Below are positions 5,655-14,301 of a DNA stretch of 17,615 bases, in pieces. Under the pieces are notes generated by a model. The model made no database searches and was not told the DNA's origin. It saw only the letters and a list, made by a program, of their open reading frames with translations. Source of the DNA: Firmicutes bacterium CAG:110. Its GTDB lineage: Bacteria; Bacillota; Clostridia; Oscillospirales; Oscillospiraceae. The DNA is taken from contig HF988099.1 of assembly GCA_000434635.1 (NCBI GenBank), positions 9,976-27,590 of the forward strand, read 5' to 3'. The translations under genes and the position numbers were made by a program. The stretch's first letter is position 1; the number at the start of each line of letters is the position of its first letter.

Positions 5655-6253
5655 AGCGGCTTGTGATCCTCGGCGCCAGCGGGCACGGCAGAGTCGCCGC
5701 GGATATCGCCGGAAAAAACGGCTACGACAGCATTGCGTTTCTGGACGACACGAAAAAAACGTGCGGACGCTATCCCGTGATGGGGGAAAGCGCCCGGTTT
5801 TCGGAATATGACTGCGATTTCTTCGTAGCCATCGGCAATCCGCAGGCTCGCAGGCGGATGCAGGAGATGCTGCTCACCGCCGGGAAACAGGTCACGACGC
5901 TGATCCACCCCTCCGCGGTCATCGGGGAGGACGTGACCCTCGGCACCGGCACATTGGTTGCGGCGGGGGCGGTCATCAACCCCGGCGCGGTCATCGGCGA
6001 TGGGTGCATCATCAACACCTGCGCGTCCGTTGACCACGACTGCGTTCTGGAAGACTTTGTGCATATAGCCGTGGGCGCCCATGTGGCGGGGACAGTAAGC
6101 ATCGGCGCGGGAACATGGATCGGCGCGGGCGCGACGGTGAGCAACAATCTTCAGATCTGCGGCGGCTGTATGATCGGCGCGGGCGCGGTGGTTATCAAAA
6201 GCATCACGGAAAGCGGGACATACGTAGGCGTTCCCGCGGAGAAAATCAAATGA
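5651..6253 (+). CDS. PglD/NeuD-family sugar N- or O-acetyltransferase
   Basis: In PglD the enzyme acetylates the C4 amine of UDP-4-amino-4,6-dideoxy-GlcNAc using acetyl-CoA. The 200-residue protein shows the two-domain form: a Rossmann-like N-terminal part (RLVILGASGHGRVAADI, 3-19; FVAIGNPQARRRM) that binds the UDP-sugar, then a left-handed beta-helix from LIHPSAVIGEDVTLGTG (84-100) to the end (GTYVGVPAEKI). The likely catalytic histidine is His129 in SVDHDC, equal in position to the PglD active-site His. The start is GTG 5651, overlapping the previous stop by 4 nt (GTGA), so translation is probably coupled to the phosphoglycosyl transferase. NeuD (sialic-acid O-acetyltransferase) is the alternative, but no sialic acid genes are present. 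Confidence 0.92.
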   Translation: MKRLVILGASGHGRVAADIAGKNGYDSIAFLDDTKKTCGRYPVMGESARFSEYDCDFFVAIGNPQARRRMQEMLLTAGKQVTTLIHPSAVIGEDVTLGTGTLVAAGAVINPGAVIGDGCIINTCASVDHDCVLEDFVHIAVGAHVAGTVSIGAGTWIGAGATVSNNLQICGGCMIGAGAVVIKSITESGTYVGVPAEKIK

Positions 6254-7323
6254 GAATTCTGATCCTGACGAATTTCGACGTCGGCCTGTACCAGTTCCGA
6301 AGGGAGCTGATACAGGAGCTTCTGACGAAGAACGAGGTATATATATCCCTCCCCTACGGGGAACTGGTGGCGCCGCTGGTGGAGATGGGGTGCTTTTTTT
6401 TCGACACGCCCATGGAACGGCGGGGCATGAACCCGGTCAGGGACGCAAAGCTGTTTGCCGCCTACCGGCGCATATTCCGGGAGGTAAAGCCGGAAAAAGT
6501 GATCTGCTACACCATCAAGCCGAACATCTACGGCGGCTTTGCCGCGCGGCTGGCGGGGATCCCCTACGCCGTCAACATCACCGGACTGGGGACAGCCTTT
6601 GAAAGCGGCGGATTGCTGAAAAAAATGGTCACGGTGATGTACCGGCTCAGCTGTAAAAAGGCGAAGACGGTATTCTTTGAGAACGCAGAAAACCGGCAGA
6701 TTTTCCTCAACGCGAAAATCGTGAAAGAGCGCCAGACCTGTCTTTTAAGCGGGGCAGGGGTCAATCTGGAGCGCTACGCCGTGGCGGACTACCCGGCGGG
6801 GGACGTTATAAAATTCCTGTTCATCGGCCGGATCATGCGGGAAAAGGGCGTTGACGAGCTGCTTTCGGCCATGAGACGGCTCACCGGCGAGGGCGTCCCC
6901 TGCACGCTGGACATGGTGGGCGGATACGAGGAAGATTACGGCGCGGTGGTGGAAGAAGCCGAGTCCGAAGGGTGGTTAACATACTGGGACTATCAGGAGG
7001 ATGTCCGCCCGTTCATCGCCGCGTCCCACTGCTTTGTTCTGCCCTCGTGGCATGAGGGAATGGCGAATACCAACTTGGAATGCGCTGCTTCCGGCCGCCC
7101 GGTGATCACCAGCCGCATTCACGGCTGCATGGAAGCGGTGGAGGACGGCGTGACAGGCTTCCTGTGCGAAAGAAAGGACTCAGGCAGCCTTTACGCGGCA
7201 ATGAAGCGGTTCTGCGCCCTGTCCATGGAGGAGAGAAGAGCCATGGGCTTAGCAGGCAGGAAACGTATGGAAGCCGTGTTTGACAAGAAAAGGGTCGTCG
7301 AAGAAACGATCAAACGACTATAA
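6250..7323 (+). CDS. GT4-family glycosyltransferase (PglA-like)
   Basis: A GT-B fold glycosyltransferase of 357 aa. The N-terminal half shows the pattern of PglA/CapM-type enzymes (LTNFDVGLYQFRRELI, NPVRDAKLFAAYRRI, CYTIKPNIYGGFAARLAGIP, NITGLGTAFE). The C-terminal GT4 domain has FIGRIMREKGVDELL (191-205) and the donor-binding EX7E motif in HEGMANTNLE (Glu269, Glu277), followed by SGRPVITSRIHGCMEAVEDG. ATG 6250 overlaps the stop of the PglD-like gene (ATGA); an upstream open frame would overlap that gene by over 100 nt and has no such motifs. Direct coupling behind the PglC/PglD pair suggests that it adds the second sugar to the lipid-linked first sugar. That role is by analogy with PglA. Confidence 0.9.
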   Translation: MRILILTNFDVGLYQFRRELIQELLTKNEVYISLPYGELVAPLVEMGCFFFDTPMERRGMNPVRDAKLFAAYRRIFREVKPEKVICYTIKPNIYGGFAARLAGIPYAVNITGLGTAFESGGLLKKMVTVMYRLSCKKAKTVFFENAENRQIFLNAKIVKERQTCLLSGAGVNLERYAVADYPAGDVIKFLFIGRIMREKGVDELLSAMRRLTGEGVPCTLDMVGGYEEDYGAVVEEAESEGWLTYWDYQEDVRPFIAASHCFVLPSWHEGMANTNLECAASGRPVITSRIHGCMEAVEDGVTGFLCERKDSGSLYAAMKRFCALSMEERRAMGLAGRKRMEAVFDKKRVVEETIKRL

Positions 7324-7350
7324 TCTGCGCATGACAGGAGGTGCCGGAAA

Positions 7351-8409
7351 ATGAAGGAGCAGCCGCTGGTCAGCGTTATCATTCCCGTTTACAACGTGGA
7401 GCGGTATCTGGCACAGTGCCTTGACAGTGTCAGCCATCAGGCTTACCAAAATCTGGAAATTATCTGCGTCAACGACGGCTCCCGTGACGGCAGTCCGGAT
7501 ATCCTGCGGCGGTACGCGGATGAGGATGCGCGGATACAGGTCATCGATAAGGCGAACGGCGGCGTATCCCGGGCGCGGAACGACGCGCTGGACTGCGCCT
7601 GCGGGGAATACATCATGTTCGTGGACTCGGACGACTGGGTCGAGCCGGACGCCTGCGAAAACGCGGTGAACACAATGCGCGAATATGACGCGGATATCGT
7701 GATGTGGTCGTATGTGAGCGAAACGGAGAACCGTTCCTCCCGGAAAGTCATCTTCCCGGAAACGACGGTTTTTGAAAAGGAAGAAGTCCGGGCAAAGCTG
7801 CACCGAAGATTTGTCGGGGCAATGGGAGAGGAGCTTTCCCACCCGGAGCTGGTGGATTCCCTCTGCCCGGTCTGGGGAAAGCTGTACAGGCGTTCCCTGA
7901 TTCAGAAAAGCGGCGCCAGATTTGTCGATCTGGCGGAGATCGGAAGCTACGAGGACGGCTTTTTCAATCTGGAGGTTTTCGGAAAGGCCGACAGGGTGGT
8001 GTATCTGGCAGCGTACCTGTATCATTACCGCAGGGACGGGTCTTCCTCGGTCACGTCCGGGTACAATCCAAGGCTGTATGACCAGTGGCAGACGCTCTAC
8101 GACCGGATGGAAGTCATCATCCGGTCAAACCAGCTGGGCAGCGAGTATGAAGCCGCGCTGAATAACAGGATCGCGCTGGGCATTCTGGGGCTTGGGCTGA
8201 ACATTACGGTTTCCACTCAGTCGATGGGGAAAAAAGTGAAGGATATCCACAGGATCATCCGTCAGGAAAGGTATCGGAAGGCGTACAAAAACCTGCCCTT
8301 AAATTATTTCCCAATCCACTGGAAACTGTTTTACGGCTGCGCCAGACATGGATTTGCCTTTGGTGTGTACGCGCTGCTCACCGTGATCCAGAGGATTATT
8401 TCAAGGTAA
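7351..8409 (+). CDS. GT2-family glycosyltransferase (EpsJ/EpsH type)
   Basis: A GT-A fold inverting glycosyltransferase of 352 aa that would act on the cytoplasmic face of the membrane. The GT2 domain fills the first 110 residues or so: VSVIIPVYNVERYL (7-20), NDGSRDGS (41-48), ANGGVSRARNDALD (68-81) and the metal-binding FVDSDDWVEPD (90-100). The C-terminal part has LCPVWGKLYRRSL and YEDGFFNLEVF, regions usually linked to acceptor choice in this subgroup, and a hydrophobic end (FAFGVYALLTVIQRII) that could touch the membrane. ACAGGAGG about 8-10 nt before ATG 7351 is a strong ribosome-binding site. It lies 27 nt after the GT4 gene, the largest gap within the operon after 3137. Confidence 0.93.
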   Translation: MKEQPLVSVIIPVYNVERYLAQCLDSVSHQAYQNLEIICVNDGSRDGSPDILRRYADEDARIQVIDKANGGVSRARNDALDCACGEYIMFVDSDDWVEPDACENAVNTMREYDADIVMWSYVSETENRSSRKVIFPETTVFEKEEVRAKLHRRFVGAMGEELSHPELVDSLCPVWGKLYRRSLIQKSGARFVDLAEIGSYEDGFFNLEVFGKADRVVYLAAYLYHYRRDGSSSVTSGYNPRLYDQWQTLYDRMEVIIRSNQLGSEYEAALNNRIALGILGLGLNITVSTQSMGKKVKDIHRIIRQERYRKAYKNLPLNYFPIHWKLFYGCARHGFAFGVYALLTVIQRIISR

Positions 8410-8421
8410 AGGAACAAGAAA

Positions 8422-9546
8422 ATGATTATTCATTTTTCGGTTTTGGCCGTGATTCTGGTCTGCGCCCTGATCTGGGAGCGGCCAATCCGGTATCACAAGC
8501 TGAATTCCATATATTACGGCGAACGCTACGATTACAAGTCGCCGCTGATGCCCTGGCTGATCGTGTTCGGCTACATCGCCTATCTGGCCGCCATGCGCTC
8601 CGGAATGAACGATACCTCCGGCTATATTCAGTCGTTTGAGCATATCCCCGGCACATGGGACGATGTTTCCAGAATCCTTGACGGGGACGGCAAGGACAAA
8701 GCGTTTGACATAACCGCCAACATCTTCAAGATGTACGTGAGCGACGATTACCACGGGTGGTTTGGCCTGTTTGCGGCGGTGGAGTCCTGCATTTTCATTC
8801 ATGTGCTGCGCAGGGAGTCCGTCAGCTTTCTGGACAGCTGCTTTGTGCTGTTCGCTACCGCACTGTATTATAATTACTTTTCCATGATGCGGCAGTGGTT
8901 TGCCGTGGTGCTTCTGTTCGGCGGCGCAATATTCATCAAAGAGGGAAAAACGATCCCCTATATCCTTTTGTGTCTCTTTGCGGCGCAGTTCCACAACAGT
9001 GCGTATCTGTTCATCCCGGTCTATTTCATGGTAACAGGCAGGGCGTGGAGCCCCAAGCAGAACCTGATTATTATTGCGGCTGTGGTCGGCCTGTTTTTCC
9101 TGGAGCCGATTCTGGATGCCGTGGAAAGCTCTCTGGCAAATTCGACCTATGACTATGCGGTGGCGGCCATGAACAGCGATTCCGGTTCTTCCATCATCCG
9201 CCCTGTTATCGCGGCGGTGCCGGTGGTGATCGCGTATATCCACCGTGACCGGATTGATGCAGGCAATAAAATGATACACATCTGCATCAATATGTCGCTG
9301 CTAAACTTTCTGCTGAATCTTCTTGCGACGTTTACATGCGGACTGTACGTGATCCGTCTGGCAACGTATACCGCCGGCTACAGTCTGATCCTCTATCCCT
9401 ACCTTCTGAATGTGACGGTCAGCAGTCGAAACAGGAGCGCCCTGAAAGTGGGATTTTACATTCTGTATTTTATTTTCTACTGCTATCAGATGTCCCATCA
9501 GGGTTCGTGGGGGTACAACAGCGACATCCTGGGAGTATTCTCCTGA
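8422..9546 (+). CDS. EpsG-family polysaccharide polymerase (Wzy-like)
   Basis: An integral membrane protein of 374 aa with about nine or ten hydrophobic helices, expected to join repeat units outside the membrane in Wzy-dependent export. Family features are the early MRSGMNDTSGYIQSFE (58-73), matching the R-x-G-x-D-T loop of EpsG proteins, MRQWFAVVLLFGGAIFI (156-172), matching the conserved RQ-x-x-A helix, and AAQFHNSAYLFIPVYF (187-202), matching the conserved H-x-S-A segment. It starts 12 nt after the GT2 gene, with AAGGAACAAG before ATG 8422. Its presence says the product is a polymer rather than a single glycan. No flippase partner is visible in this window. Confidence 0.88.
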   Translation: MIIHFSVLAVILVCALIWERPIRYHKLNSIYYGERYDYKSPLMPWLIVFGYIAYLAAMRSGMNDTSGYIQSFEHIPGTWDDVSRILDGDGKDKAFDITANIFKMYVSDDYHGWFGLFAAVESCIFIHVLRRESVSFLDSCFVLFATALYYNYFSMMRQWFAVVLLFGGAIFIKEGKTIPYILLCLFAAQFHNSAYLFIPVYFMVTGRAWSPKQNLIIIAAVVGLFFLEPILDAVESSLANSTYDYAVAAMNSDSGSSIIRPVIAAVPVVIAYIHRDRIDAGNKMIHICINMSLLNFLLNLLATFTCGLYVIRLATYTAGYSLILYPYLLNVTVSSRNRSALKVGFYILYFIFYCYQMSHQGSWGYNSDILGVFS

Positions 9547-9561
9547 GAGGAGAGGTAATGC

Positions 9562-10683
9562 ATGACGACAGAGCCAGTCAGGGTTTTGAACCTGTTTACC
9601 ATCATGAACCGCGGCGGCGCGGAGACCATGGTGATGAACTATTATCGGAATATTGATCGAAGCAAGGTGCAGTACGATTTCATGGTGCACCGTCAGGAGC
9701 GCGGCGCCTATGACGATGAGATCGAGGCGCTTGGCGGCAGGATCTACCGGATGCCGCCGATTCGCCCCTGGACTGCCGGGGAGTACCGGAAGACGGTGCG
9801 GGCGTTTTACGCAGAGCATCCCGAGTACCGGGTGATCCATTCCCACATGTCCGAGCTTGGCTATTACGATTTCCGGGAAGCGGAAAAGGCCGGTGTCCCG
9901 GTGCGCATCTGCCATGCCCATAACCGTCCATATGGAATCGACCTCAAATCCCCCGTCCGCTGGTATTACAAGGCCATGATGCGGCCGCATATTACGGATC
10001 TGTTCATGTGCGGCAAGGAATCCGGGGACTGGCTGTTCGGCAGGAAGAACGAAGCCCGCTTCATCCAGCTGAACAACGCCATCGACGCCCGTCAGTATGC
10101 CTACCGCCCGGAAATCCGGCAGAAAATGCGGCAGTCGCTGGGCATCGGGGAGGATCAGCTGGTCATCGGCCACGTGGGGCGCTTTTATCCGCAGAAGAAC
10201 CATAAGTTTATCATTGATATTTTTCAGGCTGTCCGGACGAAAAATCCCGAGGCGGTTCTGCTGCTGGTGGGAAATGACGCCGGTGAGGGCGGAAAGGAAA
10301 TCCACCAGAAGGCAGAGCAGCTGGGGCTGACCCCGTGGGTGAAATTTCTGGGAACCCGCGGTGACGTGGCGGAGCTGCTGCAGGCGATGGATGTGTTTCT
10401 GTTTCCGTCGCTGTTCGAGGGGCTTTCCGTCGCCAGCATCGAGGCGCAGGCCGCCGGATTGCCGGTGCTGATCTCCGACAGCGTCCCGATCGAGTGCAGG
10501 AAAACGGATCTGGTTCATGTCCTGCCCTTGAGCGCGCCGCCGGAAGAATGGGCAGACAGCGTTCTGGAGCTTGCCAAAATCCCACGCCGCAATACTTATG
10601 AGGAAATCAGGGGCGCAGGCTTTGACGTTGTGGAGAACGCCAAGTGGCTGCAGGCGTTTTATTTACAGGCAGCGCAGAGATAG
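9562..10683 (+). CDS. GT4-family glycosyltransferase (EpsF-like)
   Basis: A 373-aa GT-B enzyme. The N-terminal acceptor half opens VLNLFTIMNRGGAETMVMNYYR (8-29; the GGAE motif is typical of EpsF/GT4 proteins) and includes VIHSHMSELGYYDF and RICHAHNRP. The donor half carries IQLNNAID (168-175), HVGRFYPQKNH (204-214), and the EX7E motif in FEGLSVASIE (Glu286, Glu294) followed by AQAAGLPVLISD. The strong GAGGAGAGG site and ATG 9562 give a start 15 nt after the polymerase stop. EpsF-like enzymes often follow EpsG in exopolysaccharide loci, as here. The sugar transferred cannot be told from the sequence. Confidence 0.93.
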   Translation: MTTEPVRVLNLFTIMNRGGAETMVMNYYRNIDRSKVQYDFMVHRQERGAYDDEIEALGGRIYRMPPIRPWTAGEYRKTVRAFYAEHPEYRVIHSHMSELGYYDFREAEKAGVPVRICHAHNRPYGIDLKSPVRWYYKAMMRPHITDLFMCGKESGDWLFGRKNEARFIQLNNAIDARQYAYRPEIRQKMRQSLGIGEDQLVIGHVGRFYPQKNHKFIIDIFQAVRTKNPEAVLLLVGNDAGEGGKEIHQKAEQLGLTPWVKFLGTRGDVAELLQAMDVFLFPSLFEGLSVASIEAQAAGLPVLISDSVPIECRKTDLVHVLPLSAPPEEWADSVLELAKIPRRNTYEEIRGAGFDVVENAKWLQAFYLQAAQR

Positions 10684-10692
10684 GAGGGAGCT

Positions 10693-11583
10693 ATGCCGAT
10701 ACTGACGATCTTTACGCCCGCCTACAACCGGGGACACACCCTTCCCCGTACATATGCTTCTCTCCGGCGGCAGGACTGCAAGGACTTCATATGGCTTGTG
10801 GTGGACGACGGTTCCACCGATAACACGGCGGAGCTTGTCAAAGTCTGGCAGGCAGAGGAGACGGAATTTGAGATACGCTATCTCTACAAGGAAAACGGCG
10901 GAATGCACACCGCCCACAACGCGGCCTACGCGAACATTGACACGGAGCTGAATGTCTGCATCGATTCAGACGACGCGCTGGCAGACGGCGCTGTCCGCTG
11001 CATTGTGGACCTGTGGGAGAAGACCGACCGCCGGAAATACGCCGGTATCATCGGCCTGGACGCCGATATGAACACCGGAAAGGTGATCGGGACGGGCTTT
11101 CCCGAAGATATGAAGGAGACCACTCTGGCCGGATTTTACGACGCGGGCGGAAGCGGCGACAAGAAGCTGGTGTATCGCACCGACATCATGAAAGAATTGC
11201 CGCCGTATCCGGTTTTTGAGGGAGAAAAATATGTTTCTCTGGGATGGAAATACCAGCTCTGCGACCAGAAGTACAAGCTGGTGACCACCAATACGGTGCT
11301 GTGCAATGTAGAATACCAGCCGGACGGCTCCTCCAGAAGCATGCTGCGGCAGTACCTGCGCAATCCCCAGGGCTTTGCGTTCATTCGCAAAGAGAATCTG
11401 AAGTACATCAAGGACTGGAAGCGGAATGTGATCGACGTGATCCACTACTGTTCCAGCAGCCAGATCAGCGGGAATCCCCACTATGTCCAGGAATCCCCCA
11501 GACCGTTTCTGACAGCGCTGTGCATCCCGGCGGGACGGCTGCTGACGGCGTATATCAGAAAGAAAGCACGAACGGAAGGGTAA
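10693..11583 (+). CDS. GT2-family glycosyltransferase
   Basis: A 296-aa GT-A enzyme of the subgroup that starts LTIFTPAYNRGHTLPRTYASL (4-24) and VVDDGSTDNT (36-45), common in gut Firmicutes and Bacteroidetes polysaccharide loci. Further motifs are ENGGMHTAHNAAY (67-79) and the metal-binding VCIDSDDALADGAV (88-101). The C-terminal part contains FEGEKYVSLGWKY and ends with a basic, moderately hydrophobic tail (FLTALCIPAGRLLTAYIRKK) that may associate with the membrane. AGGAGG directly before ATG 10693 supports the start. It lies 9 nt after the EpsF-like gene and 5 nt before another GT2. Confidence 0.93.
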   Translation: MPILTIFTPAYNRGHTLPRTYASLRRQDCKDFIWLVVDDGSTDNTAELVKVWQAEETEFEIRYLYKENGGMHTAHNAAYANIDTELNVCIDSDDALADGAVRCIVDLWEKTDRRKYAGIIGLDADMNTGKVIGTGFPEDMKETTLAGFYDAGGSGDKKLVYRTDIMKELPPYPVFEGEKYVSLGWKYQLCDQKYKLVTTNTVLCNVEYQPDGSSRSMLRQYLRNPQGFAFIRKENLKYIKDWKRNVIDVIHYCSSSQISGNPHYVQESPRPFLTALCIPAGRLLTAYIRKKARTEG

Positions 11584-11588
11584 AGAAA

Positions 11589-12650
11589 ATGGCGGCAGAA
11601 AAGAAAATCGGTGTTGTGATCCCGGTCTATAACGCGAAGCGATATCTGCGGCAGTGTATCCAAAGCGTCCTGAACCAGACCTTTCAGGACTTCTGTCTGG
11701 TTCTGGTGGACGACGGTTCCAGTGACGGAAGCGGGAAAATCTGCGATACATACGCGGCGAAGGACTCGCGCGTTTGCGTGATACACCAGCCCAATCAGGG
11801 CGCGGTGCTGGCACGGGCTGCAGGCGTACTTTCGGAATATGCCCAGACGGCAAAGTATATCTGCCTGTGTGATGCGGACGATATGCTGGAACCAGACGCG
11901 CTTCGTGTCCTCTATGAGGAAGCCGGGAAGAATGATCTGGACTGCGTGTGTGCTGCCACAGTGAAAATATGGAAGGGCGTCAGATTCCGCAGCAAATTTC
12001 ACGCCCCCTGCTTTGAGCAGCCCAAAGTATATTCCGGAGAGGATATTATCAACGATTTATATATCAGCTGCTTTGGTATCAGCAATTATCCCGTGTCACT
12101 GTATGCGAAGCTCTATCGCACGGAGCTGATCACACGGGTAATGGGTTATCCCCCTGTCGTATGGTTTATGGGAGACGATTTGAGCATAACACTTCGTCTG
12201 ATGCCTGAAACGCGGCGGCTTGGCATTTTGCCGGAGGCAGTCTACAATTACCGCATCGGCGGAAACACGTCCCGGTATATGCCATACATGCTGGATGATT
12301 TCCTGCGCCTTTACCGTTTCAAAACGGAAATGCGGCAAAAACATCCCATGCCCCAGGATGCGGAGTATTTCATGGCAGTTGAACTGCTGAACGTTCTGAT
12401 GACTTGGTTTGAGATGTACAAACGGCAGGGAAAGCACACTGAGATGGAACTGATAAAGGAAATCGGACGTGTGGCCACCCTGCCGGAAGTGCAGGATGCT
12501 TTGAGAGTGTTGCAGGATAGAAATAAAAAGCACCGGATTTCAGGATATCTGGAGCATGGAGAGTATGGCAAGATCGCGGAAATGGTGATGCAGAAGCTGA
12601 AAAAGGAAGCGCCCAGGCGGCTGCTCAGGCAGATTCTGTATTCGCTGTAA
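11589..12650 (+). CDS. GT2-family glycosyltransferase
   Basis: A 353-aa GT-A enzyme: IGVVIPVYNAKRYLRQCI (7-24), VLVDDGSSDGSGKICD (38-53), QPNQGAVLARAAGV (67-80) and the metal-binding LCDADDMLEPDAL (93-105). The catalytic-half region FMGDDLSITLRLM in the middle and a long helical C-terminal part follow. The frame stays open far upstream inside the preceding gene, but that stretch has no GT2 features. ATG 11589, with GGAAGGG 8 nt upstream, places the start 5 nt after the previous stop. The second half (about 12030-12560) looks richer in A/T than neighbouring genes, a possible sign of separate origin or domain swapping; I judged this by eye only. Confidence 0.92.
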   Translation: MAAEKKIGVVIPVYNAKRYLRQCIQSVLNQTFQDFCLVLVDDGSSDGSGKICDTYAAKDSRVCVIHQPNQGAVLARAAGVLSEYAQTAKYICLCDADDMLEPDALRVLYEEAGKNDLDCVCAATVKIWKGVRFRSKFHAPCFEQPKVYSGEDIINDLYISCFGISNYPVSLYAKLYRTELITRVMGYPPVVWFMGDDLSITLRLMPETRRLGILPEAVYNYRIGGNTSRYMPYMLDDFLRLYRFKTEMRQKHPMPQDAEYFMAVELLNVLMTWFEMYKRQGKHTEMELIKEIGRVATLPEVQDALRVLQDRNKKHRISGYLEHGEYGKIAEMVMQKLKKEAPRRLLRQILYSL

Positions 12651-12666
12651 ACGAACAGGAGCATAT

Positions 12667-13359
12667 ATGATACCCAGAAAAATTCACTACTGCTGGTTCG
12701 GCAGGGGAGAAAAACCCAAATTGGCACAGAAATGTATTGCCAGCTGGAAAAAATACTGCCCGGATTATGAAATCATCGAGTGGAACGAAGATAACTTCGA
12801 CGTGAACCGCAATGCCTACACGCAGATGTGCTATAAGGAGAAAAAGTATGCGTTCCTGACGGACTATCTGCGGCTTCTGATCGTGGAGGAGCAAGGCGGC
12901 ATTTATTTTGACACGGACGTGGAGGCGGTGCGTTCCTTTGATGAGCTGCTGGACAACCCGGCCTTTTTCGGCTTTGAGAATGACCGGTTCGTCAACACCG
13001 GCGAGGGCTTCGGCGCGGAACCCCATAACCCGGCGGTGCGGCAGATGCTGGCAGAATACGACCCGCTGCTGGACGGGCAGCATGGGACGATCGGCTGTCC
13101 CCGGCTCAATACGGATGCGCTGCTGAAGCTCGGGCTGGAGCTGAACGGCGAAAAGCAGAAGCTGAGCGGCGCCGTGGTATTCCCGGAGGATTATTTCAAC
13201 CCCAGAAGCAGCGTCACCGGCGAACTGCGGAAAACGGAGAATACCCATTCGATCCACTGGTATTCGGCCAGCTGGATGCCATGGCACAAGCGGCTGCGGT
13301 CGGCGATCAGCAAACCGGTGCATTTTATCCTGGGGAGGGCAAAAGGACGTGGCAGATGA
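12667..13359 (+). CDS. GT32-family glycosyltransferase (OCH1/DXD sugar-binding type)
   Basis: A short 230-aa glycosyltransferase recognised by its start MIPRKIHYCWFGRGEKP, by CPDYEIIEWNEDNFDV (31-46) and by the DXD motif in GGIYFDTDVEAVRSFDELL (78-96, Asp82 and Asp84), preceded by KYAFLTDYLRLLIVEEQ. Bacterial GT32 proteins of this size are common in capsule and exopolysaccharide loci and often add mannose or galactose; the donor here is unknown. The histidine in HSIHWYSASWMPW near the C-terminus is also conserved in this group. AACAGGAG before ATG 12667 is the ribosome-binding site. The end overlaps the next gene by 11 nt. Confidence 0.92.
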   Translation: MIPRKIHYCWFGRGEKPKLAQKCIASWKKYCPDYEIIEWNEDNFDVNRNAYTQMCYKEKKYAFLTDYLRLLIVEEQGGIYFDTDVEAVRSFDELLDNPAFFGFENDRFVNTGEGFGAEPHNPAVRQMLAEYDPLLDGQHGTIGCPRLNTDALLKLGLELNGEKQKLSGAVVFPEDYFNPRSSVTGELRKTENTHSIHWYSASWMPWHKRLRSAISKPVHFILGRAKGRGR

Positions 13360-14287
13360 TACAAAGCGGATGAATGTCCTGTATTCCAGCGACGATAACT
13401 ATGCCCAACATATGGGCGTGTCGATCTACTCCCTGCTCAGGCACAACGCCGAGTTTGAAAACATCCAGCTGTACGTGATCGACAATGATATCTCGCCTGA
13501 GAACAGAGATAAACTTCGGGAAATGGTGAGCCGGTTTTCCAATGCTGAAATTATGTTTCTTCCTTTCCTTGAGTGGAAGGAAAAGCTCCGGCTGAACATG
13601 AGCTGGGACATTTCCATCAGCTCCTATGCCAGACTGTTCGTCGGAGAGATGCTGCCTGAAACCGTTGACAGGGTGCTGTATGCAGATTGTGATATGATCG
13701 TCTGCGAACCGCTCCGCGAGCTTTGGAACACGCCATTGGACGGCAAGGTGTTGGCGGCGGTGCAGGACGGCATCAGCGCGGACACCAAGGCGGCTGTTGG
13801 ATTGCGGGCCGGAATGCGCTATTTCAACGCGGGACTGCTTCTGATCGATCTGGCGGAATGGCGCGCCCGGAAAATGGGGGAAAGGTGCATGTCCTTTATT
13901 GAAGGACACGGGGGCAATGTCGTCCACCACGATCAGGGCGTCCTCAACGGCGTGCTGATGGGAGATTATGTAAACTTACCCATAAAAGACAATCTCATGA
14001 CCATCCATTACATGCTCAGCCGGGAAAAGCTGCTGAACTATTTTCACGAGGAAGCAGGCTTTTACCCTCAGGAGGAAATAGAGGCCGCGAAAAAGGCACC
14101 GGTGATCCTGCATTACACCCCCAGCTTCACCAGCAGACCGTGGTGCAGGGATTGCAGGCACCCGTTAAAGGCGCTGTACTGGGAAAATCTGGCGCAGACC
14201 CCGTGGAGGGGAGCCGCGCCGGAAAAATCGAAGGATAAGTGGTATGTAAAACTGATGAACTGGAGATATCGGAATCTCCCGTTCTGA
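13349..14287 (+). CDS. GT8-family glycosyltransferase
   Basis: A 312-aa retaining glycosyltransferase of the LgtC/galactosyl- or glucosyltransferase type. Motifs are MNVLYSSDDNYAQHMGVSIYSLL (8-30), the metal-binding DRVLYADCDMIV (107-118, Asp113 and Asp115), YFNAGLLLIDLAEWR and VHHDQGVLN for donor and acceptor binding, and VILHYTPSFTSRPW in the place of the usual HxxGxxKPW motif. The start is GTG 13349 with GGGGAGGG at about 13332-13338; it lies inside the end of the GT32 gene (11-nt overlap), which suggests coupled translation. GT8 enzymes usually use UDP-glucose or UDP-galactose. Confidence 0.93.
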   Translation: MADDTKRMNVLYSSDDNYAQHMGVSIYSLLRHNAEFENIQLYVIDNDISPENRDKLREMVSRFSNAEIMFLPFLEWKEKLRLNMSWDISISSYARLFVGEMLPETVDRVLYADCDMIVCEPLRELWNTPLDGKVLAAVQDGISADTKAAVGLRAGMRYFNAGLLLIDLAEWRARKMGERCMSFIEGHGGNVVHHDQGVLNGVLMGDYVNLPIKDNLMTIHYMLSREKLLNYFHEEAGFYPQEEIEAAKKAPVILHYTPSFTSRPWCRDCRHPLKALYWENLAQTPWRGAAPEKSKDKWYVKLMNWRYRNLPF

Positions 14288-14301
14288 CAGGGGGGCAGGG
14301 A

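Noticed and set aside
9301..10518. 405-codon antisense open frame opposite the EpsF-like GT4 and the end of the polymerase gene
   Set aside because: It spans two well-supported sense genes, has no family motifs and the same low-complexity antisense composition as other shadows.
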